Shown here in pieces: positions 32,898-40,944 of a stretch of 64,000 nt of DNA (positions are counted from its first letter, which is position 1; each line of letters opens with the position of its first letter). This stretch comes from Apoderus coryli. Lineage: Eukaryota > Arthropoda > Insecta > Coleoptera > Attelabidae. The DNA lies in contig OU452199.1 in the NCBI GenBank assembly GCA_911728435.2, positions 40,125,253 through 40,189,252 on the forward strand, read 5' to 3'. The translations under genes and the position numbers were made by a program. Under the pieces are notes generated by a model. It was not told the DNA's origin, searched no databases, and saw only the letters and a list, made by a program, of their open reading frames with translations.

Positions 32898-33371
32898 TTA
32901 TTCAATACATTTATTTTTTTTATTTGTTTTATCAACTCTAACACGAGCGGAATTAATATAATTTTCCAATGCATCTAATCTATTTATAATGGATTCATCT
33001 AATATTTTCGGATTCATTTCTTTGATTGTCTTAATCTCATTATCAATATATGTCTTCATTTGAATGACTAATTCACCAATACGTTGGTGAATGTGTTCAC
33101 CAACATATTTTTTTGTATTATCCAACGTGATATCTTCAGACGTCTTTAATATATTTAAAATACCAGTAATCGCTGTTGTTATGTGCTTGTCAACATATCT
33201 TCGACTTGCTGCATCACTATCATTAAACGGTTCGGCAATATTGCATATACGTCTGTTTTCAAGATCGAAATGTTGATCATTAGTCAATTTAAATCCAACA
33301 CCCGGTCGACCCCGTTGTATTGTAAAATTTTTTATTTTTTTTCGACCAAATTTATCAACACTTCTCTCCAT
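32898..33371 (-). CDS. fibre-like coiled-coil protein
   Basis: 157 residues. After a basic N-terminus it carries FDLENRRICNIAEPFNDSDA followed by ASRRYVDKHI. The pattern N-(I/V)-A-x-P-x(4)-DA-x(4)-YVD is well known from phage tail fibres, where it starts a trimeric coiled coil. The rest is heptad-like helix (IGELVIQMKTYIDNEIKTIK...INRLDALENYIN) with a basic tail. This suggests a trimeric fibre or spike-like virion protein; that is inference from the motif. It lies in the minus-strand block with the integrase and ATPase genes. Confidence 0.7.
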   Translation of the reverse strand: MERSVDKFGRKKIKNFTIQRGRPGVGFKLTNDQHFDLENRRICNIAEPFNDSDAASRRYVDKHITTAITGILNILKTSEDITLDNTKKYVGEHIHQRIGELVIQMKTYIDNEIKTIKEMNPKILDESIINRLDALENYINSARVRVDKTNKKNKCIE

Positions 33372-33426
33372 GACAACTACTAATTATATATTAAATTGTT
33401 TTTTAACGAACACTTTTAACGTAAAT

Positions 33427-34293
33427 TCAATGAATAATACCATCCTCCCTTAGCTCTTCAATTATTGATAATATTTCATTATCTAAACCCGTGTTTCCCG
33501 CTAATTTTGAACTATAAAGCAATTGTAAACGTGTAATAAGTTCATTTGGGTTGTTCCAATATACGTAATCTATTCGTTTTGTATTGAAGCACTTTTGTGA
33601 TGGCAACAGTGAACCACCAGATGTATATGTGATTGGTTCTAAAATTTTTTTACTGCGAAGACCATCTCTTTTTTGTCTTACTAACGGTTCTATAATTTCC
33701 CGAAACTTTCGACTCCTCGTTATATTCAGTCCGAGTTCGCGGTTATAATCTTTATATGGAGCCTGGGTTAATTCTAATAATTCACGATAAGTATTTTTTG
33801 TTATATTATTCAAACCCTGACCCAATTCTAGGTATGGGTATTTTAAAAATAGAACGTTAAAAAACTCATCACCACCGTCAAAAGTTGCTATTTTTTTACG
33901 ATTCATCCATACAGAAATATGTTTCATCTGAGGGAATGTCACTTCGCAATTACCCATGAAGAATTTCTTGTTTATATCATCCGTATAAACCCCATATATA
34001 TAATCATATTCCCCACTGTTGCTTATAACGCTTTTTAAATGTTTTGGTAATAGTTCACCGATTCTATTATCCGATTGTTCAACTTGTTCAACGTTTATTT
34101 TGGGTGTTGTCGCATTTGGTGTCGTTGAACCGATTGTATTAAGCGGCTTTGTAATTGGCTCATACAACTCCTCTAGAATTCTCGTCTGCTCCACTTGATT
34201 ATTATGTAAAGATTTATACTTTTTTCGAACTGATTCAGTAGCATCAATTAATTTCTGTTTTAAATCAATCTTACTTCGAATATCCTCAGACAT
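33427..34293 (-). CDS. conserved Polinton protein of unknown function (288 aa)
   Basis: Start placed at ATG 34293 (MSEDIRSKIDLKQKLIDATE); upstream in-frame codons lack an ATG. The N-terminal ~60 residues look helical, the middle is mixed alpha/beta (YDYIYGVYTDDINKKFFMGN), and the C-terminus ends WNNPNELITRLQLLYSSKLA...IIEELREDG. From memory of arthropod Polintons this C-terminal block is a strong family signature, but the role is not established. It lies between the fibre-like gene and the packaging ATPase, which suggests a structural or packaging role. Confidence 0.8.
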   Translation of the reverse strand: MSEDIRSKIDLKQKLIDATESVRKKYKSLHNNQVEQTRILEELYEPITKPLNTIGSTTPNATTPKINVEQVEQSDNRIGELLPKHLKSVISNSGEYDYIYGVYTDDINKKFFMGNCEVTFPQMKHISVWMNRKKIATFDGGDEFFNVLFLKYPYLELGQGLNNITKNTYRELLELTQAPYKDYNRELGLNITRSRKFREIIEPLVRQKRDGLRSKKILEPITYTSGGSLLPSQKCFNTKRIDYVYWNNPNELITRLQLLYSSKLAGNTGLDNEILSIIEELREDGIIH

Positions 34294-34378
34294 TATAACA
34301 CAACATTCATGAATAAGTAAATATAACAATAATAAAGTTTTTTATTCGATGGTTGATTGAATAATGAACATTTTGAAT

Positions 34379-35074
34379 TTATTGCAGGCATATATAATTA
34401 TCCAATCCTTTTCGATATCGGCCCTGATTTAATGGACTATCTTTATCGATTACAAGGAATCCAAAATCTTCATTCCAACAAAGTTTGCATATTTGCGCGA
34501 ATTGTGTAAATTCCATGTCTGGATTGACGTGATCACTATATATATGTCGGAGATTTGTTTCATCCTGTGTGAAGATTATTAGAAAGTTGGAATTTTCCCG
34601 AATTAATTGTTTCGACACTTTAGAATAGCCTTGGGATAGAAAAAAAACATCAATATTCTTATGACGCGAAATACAAAAGTATTCTCTAATTACATTTTGT
34701 TTCTCACATATAACATCGTCAAATATAAATACAGAATCTACTTTTGCTTCTAATGGTGGAATTATAGATTCATTATTATTAAAAGTGTAATAACCAAGAC
34801 CGTTTATTGGTGCAACGACTTCAGCCAAATACCTGTATTTGCTCTGGAATAATGTTTTCGTATATATGTAGATATTCTTAAAATGTAAACCGTTGGGGTG
34901 TGTTAATAAAGAAATCATAACAGCGGTTTTCCCAGTATTGCTTCTACCAATGATCAAGCCCCGTATTGTATTCGGTAGTAACGGTCCGTGGCGTTTAATT
35001 TCATTTGCCGTAGTATTATTTGAAAAATCAAAATTTTCTACTTTGAAATTTTGATCTTGTTTAATGAGCCTCAT
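34379..35074 (-). CDS. atp: packaging ATPase (FtsK/HerA, A32-like)
   Basis: 231 residues from ATG 35074. Walker A is GRSNTGKT (43-50), Walker B VFIFDD (115-120), followed by a sensor-like FFLSQ (144-148). This set is typical of the A32-like genome-packaging ATPases of Polintons, virophages and large DNA viruses, which drive DNA into the capsid. The gene is divergent from the phospholipase gene, with under 50 bp between the starts, so the two share a very compact promoter region. Confidence 0.9.
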   Translation of the reverse strand: MRLIKQDQNFKVENFDFSNNTTANEIKRHGPLLPNTIRGLIIGRSNTGKTAVMISLLTHPNGLHFKNIYIYTKTLFQSKYRYLAEVVAPINGLGYYTFNNNESIIPPLEAKVDSVFIFDDVICEKQNVIREYFCISRHKNIDVFFLSQGYSKVSKQLIRENSNFLIIFTQDETNLRHIYSDHVNPDMEFTQFAQICKLCWNEDFGFLVIDKDSPLNQGRYRKGLDNYICLQ

Positions 35075-35120
35075 TATCACATATAAGAATGTAAATTATT
35101 AACTGGTTTATGTTATTTTT

Positions 35121-36008
35121 ATGGCCTCTGTGGAGCTAGATAGACGTGTTATCAAACAAAGTCAACGAAAAACTGGCGCAGGTATTATAAACTCGTTAAT
35201 TAATAATACCCCAATCGAACTCCATATACCTGGTTATCAATATTGTGGAGTCGGAACGAAATTACGGAAAAGACTGTTAAGAGGTGATTCAGGAGTTAAT
35301 TCTCTAGATAAACTATGTAAAACACACGACATAGCGTATGCAAATAGTAATCATTTAAGTGAACGTCATAGAGCAGATAAAATCCTGGAAGATGGTGCTT
35401 GGGAATTAACTAAATCAAAGCAGATACCTGTGAATGAGAGAGCACATTCGTGGTTAGTAACAAACATTATTAAAACAAAAAGAAAGCTTGGATTAGGTAT
35501 GAGGACTCCGTGTGTTACTCCTAAAAAAACGAGTGGATGTAAAAGAAACCGTTGTAATAGACGTAAAAATAATAAAAAACGTATAACATTTGTTGGTGGT
35601 GTTTTAAAAAATATTAGACAATCTATTAAAAAAACGACTTGTGTGAAAAATAAAAAGAATAATGCTTTATCGGTTGCAAAAATAGCGTTAAAATGTGCTC
35701 GAAAATATGTTAAAGACATGGGAGGAAAAGAAAAAATTAAGACACCACGCATTATATCTATACCAAAAATTGGAGGTGTTTTGCCATTGATCCCCATTTT
35801 TGCAGGATTGTCGGCATTAGGTAGTTTGGCTGGTGGTGCTGCAGGAATTGTAAGAGCTGTGAATGCTACAAAAAATTCAAAGGAGCAGATAATAAACAAC
35901 AAACATCGAAATAAATCAAATGCTCCGACAATCGTTGGAAGTGGATTACTACTCAAAAAACACCGCAATGGATTTGGATTATATTTAAAAAATCAAAAAA
36001 ACTTGTAA
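35121..36008 (+). CDS. phospholipase A2-domain virion protein
   Basis: 295 residues. The N-terminal part has the parvovirus-VP1u type PLA2 signature: Ca-binding loop Y41-CGVGT and catalytic H69-D70 with Y73 in CKTHDIAY. In parvoviruses this activity opens endosomal membranes; the same role here is inference. The middle is strongly basic (KRNRCNRRKNNKKR), fitting DNA binding. A hydrophobic Gly/Ala segment (about 217-247) follows. LAGG|A (236-240) and IVGS|G (271-275) fit the adenain cleavage consensus (M/I/L)xGG-x and (M/I/L)xGx-G, so the product may be processed by the neighbouring protease. The stop lies two codons after a slippery heptamer leading into the protease frame. Confidence 0.85.
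   Translation: MASVELDRRVIKQSQRKTGAGIINSLINNTPIELHIPGYQYCGVGTKLRKRLLRGDSGVNSLDKLCKTHDIAYANSNHLSERHRADKILEDGAWELTKSKQIPVNERAHSWLVTNIIKTKRKLGLGMRTPCVTPKKTSGCKRNRCNRRKNNKKRITFVGGVLKNIRQSIKKTTCVKNKKNNALSVAKIALKCARKYVKDMGGKEKIKTPRIISIPKIGGVLPLIPIFAGLSALGSLAGGAAGIVRAVNATKNSKEQIINNKHRNKSNAPTIVGSGLLLKKHRNGFGLYLKNQKNL
35996..36002 (+). promoter_or_regulatory. candidate -1 ribosomal frameshift site A AAA AAC
   Basis: In the phospholipase frame the codons read caA AAA AAC TTG TAA. A -1 slip on this heptamer enters exactly the frame of the protease, which has no ATG of its own upstream of its conserved region. No strong downstream stem-loop is obvious by eye. The alternative is a one-base change in the seven-A run. 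Confidence 0.55.
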
Positions 36009-36409
36009 ACCCTCTACCACGAAGACCTCTATCAAATCTTGACATTATAAAATATGTTAATAGATTAAATATAAAAAATTTTCGCGGTGTTTATAGTCGC
36101 AATAATTTGAATAAAGCAGGTCCACTATATAAAGAATGTGCAATTGTAAATCTAGATAGTAATAGTGGTAGAGGCACACATTGGGTAGCATATAAAAAAC
36201 GCGGTAATATAGTTAACTATTATGATAGTTTTGGTAATTTACCACCGCCTCAAGAGTTAATACATTATTTTACAAAAAATATTTCACATACTCTTCTTAA
36301 AATATATTATAATTACAATTGTGATCAAGATTTTAATACGGTGTGGTGTGGACACCTATGTTTGAAATTTCTCAATCACGATGGATTCTATACAGGAAAT
36401 GAGTCGTAA
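36002..36409 (+). CDS. pro: adenain-like cysteine protease
   Basis: The frame is open from upstream of 36002 and ends at 36409. The family-like region starts at PLSNLDIIKYVNRLNIKNFR. Catalytic residues are visible: His in GTHWVAY, Asp in YYDSFGN, a Gln in CDQDFNTVW and the Cys in WCGHLCLKFL. This is the order of adenovirus protease and the Polinton PRO proteins, which mature capsid proteins. No ATG precedes the conserved region in this frame, so translation most likely comes from the phospholipase gene by frameshift, or the copy is broken. Its end overlaps the next gene by 29 bases. Confidence 0.85.
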   Translation, partial: LVNPLPRRPLSNLDIIKYVNRLNIKNFRGVYSRNNLNKAGPLYKECAIVNLDSNSGRGTHWVAYKKRGNIVNYYDSFGNLPPPQELIHYFTKNISHTLLKIYYNYNCDQDFNTVWCGHLCLKFLNHDGFYTGNES

Positions 36410-36764
36410 TGACATAAAAAAAATGGCTCAGTCTTTACGTGCTTACTCACAATTGGGTAGTTTGATAAAAATGAATGAAAAACAACTTGCTGATATGCCT
36501 AAAGAGGTTCTGATTGCATGTGCTTCAAAGGAAATCGCATTGGTTTGGGACAAACTTCCTAAACATTTACGTGAAGACAACGATATTAATAAATATTTTT
36601 ATTGTATGGAACATTATGTGACAAATAATGCAAACGGTGACGAAATAGACGGCCCATTTCCTAGAAAAATATTCTGTGTTTCTTGTAATATTAGAGAAAT
36701 TGACTTGGAGAAAGTGGTACATAAAAAGAAAAAACTACATCTATTCTGTTGCTGGTCGCAATAA
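36381..36764 (+). CDS. small conserved Polinton protein with C-terminal Cys motifs
   Basis: 127 residues, starting MDSIQEMSRNDIKKMAQSLR, overlapping the protease end. The N-terminal half is helical (LADMPKEVLIACASKEIAL). The C-terminus has FCVSCN and FCCW, possibly a zinc site. It lies in the structural-gene block between protease and minor capsid protein. Function is unknown. An AATAAA signal overlaps its stop. Confidence 0.75.
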   Translation: MDSIQEMSRNDIKKMAQSLRAYSQLGSLIKMNEKQLADMPKEVLIACASKEIALVWDKLPKHLREDNDINKYFYCMEHYVTNNANGDEIDGPFPRKIFCVSCNIREIDLEKVVHKKKKLHLFCCWSQ

Positions 36765-36797
36765 AAGCAATATTTCAGTTTGATTTATTGCCCAGTC

Positions 36798-37532
36798 ATG
36801 TCGAGAACGTTTCTGTTGTCTGGAACATCTAGTGAGTTGTCTGCAGATTATTATCCACCAATTGAATTGGATACCTCTAGACGTTATGGATTAGGATTAA
36901 TTGCCTTTTATTCATATAACTCTATTTTAAATGTGGATGAAAAAAATAATAAATTCACATATAAGAAGCATAAAAGTGATGTTGATTATATTAATGTATT
37001 CATACCACCTGGGACGTATGAGATCGGTGAAATATATAAAAAATTGTTAATGTTAATGGGTTTACACAATTTCAGCGAGGATGAATATAAACAAATATTT
37101 CTTTTGTATCCGAATTCAAACACTTTGAAATGTGAATTATGGTCTATTTACGATATCGATTTCACATCCGACAATTCTATTGGTTCACTATTAGGATTTG
37201 GAAAAACAATTTTACCATCGAATACGTTGGTCGAATCAACTTTACCGGTTGATATTATGAGAGTCCGTATCATATCAGTACATTGCAATGTAATCAGTGG
37301 TGCATTTTTTAACGATATTGAATCACATGCACTGTTTGATTTTGATATTGACGTCGAACCAGGATATAGATTAACAAAGGAACCGCAACATATTATATAT
37401 ATGCCAGTTAAACCATTGGGACGTCAGTCAATTGAAAATATTACAATAAGAATTTTAGATGATACAGGCAGGCTATTAAATTTTCGTGGTGAAAAAATTA
37501 TTGTAAAATTAGAACTTAAAGTGCTCGATTAA
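36798..37532 (+). CDS. Polinton minor capsid protein (penton-like)
   Basis: 244 residues from ATG 36798 (MSRTFLLSGTSSELSADYYP). The pattern is beta-rich: PPIELDTSRRYGLGLIAFYS, the GTYEIGEIYKKL helix, SIGSLLGFG, PVDIMRVRIISVHCNVISGA, and ENITIRILDDTGRLLNFRGE near the end. This matches the conserved Polinton protein taken to be the single jelly-roll minor capsid (penton) protein. It is placed just ahead of the major capsid gene, as expected. Confidence 0.82.
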   Translation: MSRTFLLSGTSSELSADYYPPIELDTSRRYGLGLIAFYSYNSILNVDEKNNKFTYKKHKSDVDYINVFIPPGTYEIGEIYKKLLMLMGLHNFSEDEYKQIFLLYPNSNTLKCELWSIYDIDFTSDNSIGSLLGFGKTILPSNTLVESTLPVDIMRVRIISVHCNVISGAFFNDIESHALFDFDIDVEPGYRLTKEPQHIIYMPVKPLGRQSIENITIRILDDTGRLLNFRGEKIIVKLELKVLD

Positions 37533-37559
37533 CAATAATAATAATACATAATAACATCA

Positions 37560-37751
37560 ATGGGGTTTGTTTACAATAATGTGATTAAACACCACAATAC
37601 ACCTACAAAGAATGATGTTTATATAAAAAAGAGGAAGAAAGAGATGATAAGCAACAGTACTAATTACAACAGCAACGGTTCCGGTTGTGTTATTACTAAA
37701 AAAAATCAAATATTCCTTCAATCCATTGGTTTAAAAATTCGAAAATATTAA
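37560..37751 (+). CDS. small basic protein between capsid genes
   Basis: 63 residues, rich in Lys and Asn. The last part (KKNQIFLQSIGLKIRK) looks conserved-like. Its stop is 2 bases before the major capsid ATG and its start is 27 bases after the minor capsid stop. The tight fit in the gene block argues that it is real. Function is unknown; a DNA-condensing or cement peptide would fit but is speculation. Confidence 0.5.
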   Translation: MGFVYNNVIKHHNTPTKNDVYIKKRKKEMISNSTNYNSNGSGCVITKKNQIFLQSIGLKIRKY

Positions 37752-37753
37752 AC

Positions 37754-38989
37754 ATGTCATCCTTATCTAATAAATTAAACATATTTGGAGAGCCTGTGTT
37801 TGACAATGCATTGTCTAACGTTCAAGAATATACATATAAACCATACGGCAGCCCCGTATATAATAATTCCGATGAAGTTCGAATTCCGGTTAATTTCCAA
37901 GACTTAATATTAGACATTTCTGAGAGTTATATTTATATTGAAGGAACATTTCAAGCTGAGGATGATAAGAAATCCTGTTATTTATCAAACAATTCATTAG
38001 CGTTTCTTTTCGAAGAAATAAGATATGAGATTGGGAATGAGCAAGTCGCTATGATTAGGAAACCGGGGATTACAACTTCCCTGAAAACTATGGCATTATG
38101 TCCATATAGTCAAGAAAGAGGGCTTTGTAGTAGTGGCTGGGGCTTGTCCGAAGATTTACAAGATATCCTGGATCCAATTAGTCATGTTTTCAGCGGTAAA
38201 TTGCCATTGAAATACTTATTTGGCATTGCTGAAGACTATAAGGGCGCTTTCATTAATGTACGACACGAACTTATATTAATAATTGCTAGAAACTATAATA
38301 ATAGTTATATTGGTGACGGAAGTGCTATTTTAAAAATAAATAAAATTGAATGGAAAATTAATCACATAGTTCCCGAAGATAGTCAGAAGTTGAAACTGAT
38401 GATGAAAATTAATAAAGGAGGACTAAATTCTCGAATTAATATTGCATTTCGGTCTTGGGACTTATATGAACTACCGAAATTACGTGAAACTAGCTCAGAT
38501 ATATGGTCGATTAGAACAACTACTAGTCTCGAAAAACCACGTTATATTATAATTGGCTTTCAAAATATTTCAAATTATGAAAACATCAATATGGATGCCA
38601 CGCAATTTATACACGCAAACATTTCCAATATAAGAACATATTTAAACTCAACAGTGTATCCATATGAGAAATGGAATTTAGATTTCTCTAAAAAACTTTA
38701 CGGAGCAGTATATCATACATATCAGAATATTCAACAAAAATATTATAACACAGAACATTCCGACCCAATATTAAGCTTGGGTCAATTTCCAAACAACCCG
38801 GTTTTCATTATCGATTGTTCTTGTCAACCAGAGGCAATCAAACATTCTAGCGTTGATATCAAATTAGAATTTGAAACACGCGAATCGCAGTTTCCTGCAA
38901 ATGTAAAAGTATATGCAATTATCATTCATGATTCTTATATGATGTATAATATTTCAGACGGTGTAGTAAACACGAAATTAAGTTTATAA
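37754..38989 (+). CDS. Polinton major capsid protein (double jelly-roll)
   Basis: 411 residues. It is beta-rich, opening with LNIFGEPVFDNALSNVQEYT and EVRIPVNFQDLILDISESYI, with FLFEEIRYEIGNEQVAMIRK, then RHELILIIARNYNN and LKINKIEWKINHI, and a C-terminal domain that includes YPYEKWNLDF and ends near KVYAIIIHDSYMMYNI. Length, order after the minor capsid gene and the paired beta-domains fit the double jelly-roll hexon-like protein of Polintons. The frame is fully intact. A polyadenylation signal AATAAA lies at 39040. Confidence 0.88.
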   Translation: MSSLSNKLNIFGEPVFDNALSNVQEYTYKPYGSPVYNNSDEVRIPVNFQDLILDISESYIYIEGTFQAEDDKKSCYLSNNSLAFLFEEIRYEIGNEQVAMIRKPGITTSLKTMALCPYSQERGLCSSGWGLSEDLQDILDPISHVFSGKLPLKYLFGIAEDYKGAFINVRHELILIIARNYNNSYIGDGSAILKINKIEWKINHIVPEDSQKLKLMMKINKGGLNSRINIAFRSWDLYELPKLRETSSDIWSIRTTTSLEKPRYIIIGFQNISNYENINMDATQFIHANISNIRTYLNSTVYPYEKWNLDFSKKLYGAVYHTYQNIQQKYYNTEHSDPILSLGQFPNNPVFIIDCSCQPEAIKHSSVDIKLEFETRESQFPANVKVYAIIIHDSYMMYNISDGVVNTKLSL

Positions 38990-39980
38990 ATTAAATATTT
39001 GATTATGGAATGTAGGCATTGTATCACTAAAAAATTATAAATAAAATATATTATATAGTAAAATGATTTGTTTTATTTTTTTTTATATATCTATTAGAAT
39101 AAAAAAATTTATAATGTAAATGTGTTATATGAAAATAATCATATTATTATCGATTTCCAAAAAAAAAGAAAAAAGTCTAGACAAAAATTTGTAACAGTCA
39201 ATAAATGTATTCTATTCTATCAATTGATTAGATATAAAGGTAAAATATATCATTTTACATCCAAAAACCCAACAAATAACGTATATCTTTATTTTGCTGC
39301 TGTGCAATAAACACACAGCTTACCTATTGTTCCCATATTATCTATAAAAGAATCTATCTTTTCAGTTTTCCTATTATGTTTTGAAAAGCATATAATACAC
39401 ATGTGAATTTTAGTAAATTAAATCAATTTAAATTCTTGAGAATGACATCTCACATAAAATATCTATGTTTATTGGTGTGCTAATACATTCCTACGGAAAA
39501 AGTCTAGACAAAAATTTGTAACAGGTAATAAAGTCAATTTACCTATTGTTCCCATATTAACCATAAAAAAACCTCTCTTTTCATTTTTTCCTATTATGTT
39601 TTGAAAAGCATATAATATACATGTGAATTTTAGTAAATTAAATCAATTTAAATTCTGGAGAATGACATCTCACATATATATCTATTTTTATTGCTGTGTC
39701 AAGAAGATAGGAAAAAAACAAGCTTTTATAGTAGTAGTAGGTAGTATTTGGTGTTCACAGATACATCCAATAGATTAAAATTATTTTTGGGTATAATAGA
39801 ATACAATAGAATGTGTAATAAAATGTATAGAAATAATTTTGTGGGTGGTGATAAACACCTATTGTTGCAATACTAACTACAAAAAAAAAAAAAAAACACC
39901 TTTTTCAGTTATCACAGTAAACCCAGCATATATTTATATACACACAATAAAAGCAAAATTATATATACATAAAATAATTA
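38990..39980. repeat. non-coding 1 kb with a partial tandem duplication
   Basis: No gene is supported. Blocks AAAGTCTAGACAAAAATTTG (about 39171 and 39499), CCTATTGTTCCCATATTA (about 39323 and 39541) and a ~110 bp stretch starting TATTATGTTTTGAAAAGC (about 39372 and 39592) each occur twice in the same order. The second copy lacks an internal ~120 bp. AATAAA at 39040 probably serves the capsid transcript. Confidence 0.65.
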
Positions 39981-40394
39981 TTATACTGTATTATTATCTT
40001 CTTCTTCTTCATCGTTATCATCATCTTCATCATAATTTTTATTTCCTTCAATAAGATCGTCTAGGTGATATCTAACAACTATATCTGTCGGCATATATTG
40101 AATCGCATCAATTAAATACCGTTCTAAACCCAACTGAATAATTTCCACACAAAATGTTTCCAATGTGATAAATCCATCTCGGTATTTATGACATAAATCA
40201 CACCCCGTACTGAAGTCTTCTGCTTGTTGTAACACTTTATTCATTATCTTATCATCAAAACACACATTATAATCATAATTTGCAGCATGTGAACGATCGA
40301 ATTCAAGATCGTGAAATTGCGCTGCCATTCGATTCACTGCAGACGGCAGATCTGTTGCAGCCGGCCAGTTTTCTGATGAATACACCATCCACAT
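39981..40394 (-). CDS. small acidic-tailed Polinton protein
   Basis: 137 residues, starting MWMVYSSENWPAATDLPSAV. It has a helical body with FHDLEFDRSHAANYD, a CDLC pair, and a strongly acidic C-terminus (Asp/Glu run after GNKNYDEDDD). It has its own TATA box 45 bp upstream and is the gene nearest to the right TIR, mirroring the small gene at the left end. Function is unknown. Confidence 0.65.
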   Translation of the reverse strand: MWMVYSSENWPAATDLPSAVNRMAAQFHDLEFDRSHAANYDYNVCFDDKIMNKVLQQAEDFSTGCDLCHKYRDGFITLETFCVEIIQLGLERYLIDAIQYMPTDIVVRYHLDDLIEGNKNYDEDDDNDEEEEDNNTV

Positions 40395-40438
40395 GATTTT
40401 TAATAATTGAATGATCTAGAGGGAATAAATGCTGAGCA

Positions 40439-40447
40439 TTTTATATA
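40439..40447 (-). promoter_or_regulatory. TATA box of the rightmost Polinton gene
   Basis: Minus-strand TATATAAAA, 45 bp before the ATG at 40394. Confidence 0.5.
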
Positions 40448-40462
40448 ATACCGAGTGTATAC

Positions 40463-40493
<31 letters not shown>

Positions 40494-40537
40494 AAAGAAT
40501 ATGTGGGGGTTTCTCAAAATGATGTGGAAAGGATTAG

Positions 40538-40938
40538 TTTTTGACATATGCTAGTATAAGCCGTTTCTAGATCTCCTATCTCTATTCATGATTTGTTACA
40601 ACCCTCTCTTTCTTCTTTATATAGTTGACACACACACACACACACACGCATCTGTATATATTAGCCGTTTCTAGATCTCCCAATTTCTATTCATGCTGTG
40701 TAGTTTTCACATATTCTAGTATAAGCCGTTTCTAGATCTCTCATCTTTATTCATGATTTGTTTGATACACCCATTGGCTTACGTAATGGACGGGTTTCTC
40801 AAATGATTAGGGGAAAGGGTTGCTTTTGACATATGTACATATAAGCCGATCTTGGAATAGTCCCCCCACTCTTGTTTGTCACGTACGTGACAAACAAGAG
40901 TGGGGGGACTATTCCAGAATCGGCTAATACACTCTACT
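40538..40938 (-). repeat. Polinton right terminal inverted repeat
   Basis: Inverted copy of 23138-23531 with few differences, including a shorter (CA)n tract at about 40628-40648. A (TA)n tract lies just inside the element at about 40461-40485. Confidence 0.9.
40854..40915. repeat. 62 bp perfect palindrome in the right TIR
   Basis: Same sequence as 23161-23222: 31 bp arms meeting at ACGT with no loop. Confidence 0.95.
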
Positions 40939-40944
40939 TCTCAT
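40939..40944 (+). repeat. Polinton target-site duplication TCTCAT (right)
   Basis: Identical to 23132-23137 on the other side of the element. Confidence 0.9.

Larger units (their letters stand above)
23138..40938. mobile_element. Polinton/Maverick (adintovirus-like) element, 17.8 kb
   Basis: It is bounded by a perfect 6 bp duplication (TCTCAT) and inverted repeats of about 0.4 kb starting AGTAGAGTGTATTAGCC. The content is diagnostic: protein-primed family B polymerase, retrovirus-like integrase, packaging ATPase, adenain-like protease, and minor and major capsid proteins, plus a phospholipase A2 protein and several small genes. Minus-strand genes fill 25.2-35.1 kb with one plus-strand gene among them; plus-strand structural genes fill 35.1-39.0 kb. 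Most frames are intact. The only discontinuity is at the phospholipase/protease junction, and it coincides with a canonical slippery site. High integrity suggests a fairly recent insertion. Confidence 0.95.

Noticed and set aside
35366..35968. 200-codon minus-strand frame opposite the phospholipase gene
   Set aside because: Shadow of the real gene; Phe/Leu-rich complement of a Lys-rich protein.
37754..38989. Major capsid gene considered as adenovirus hexon
   Set aside because: Far too short for hexon and set in a clear Polinton gene block; only the fold class is shared.
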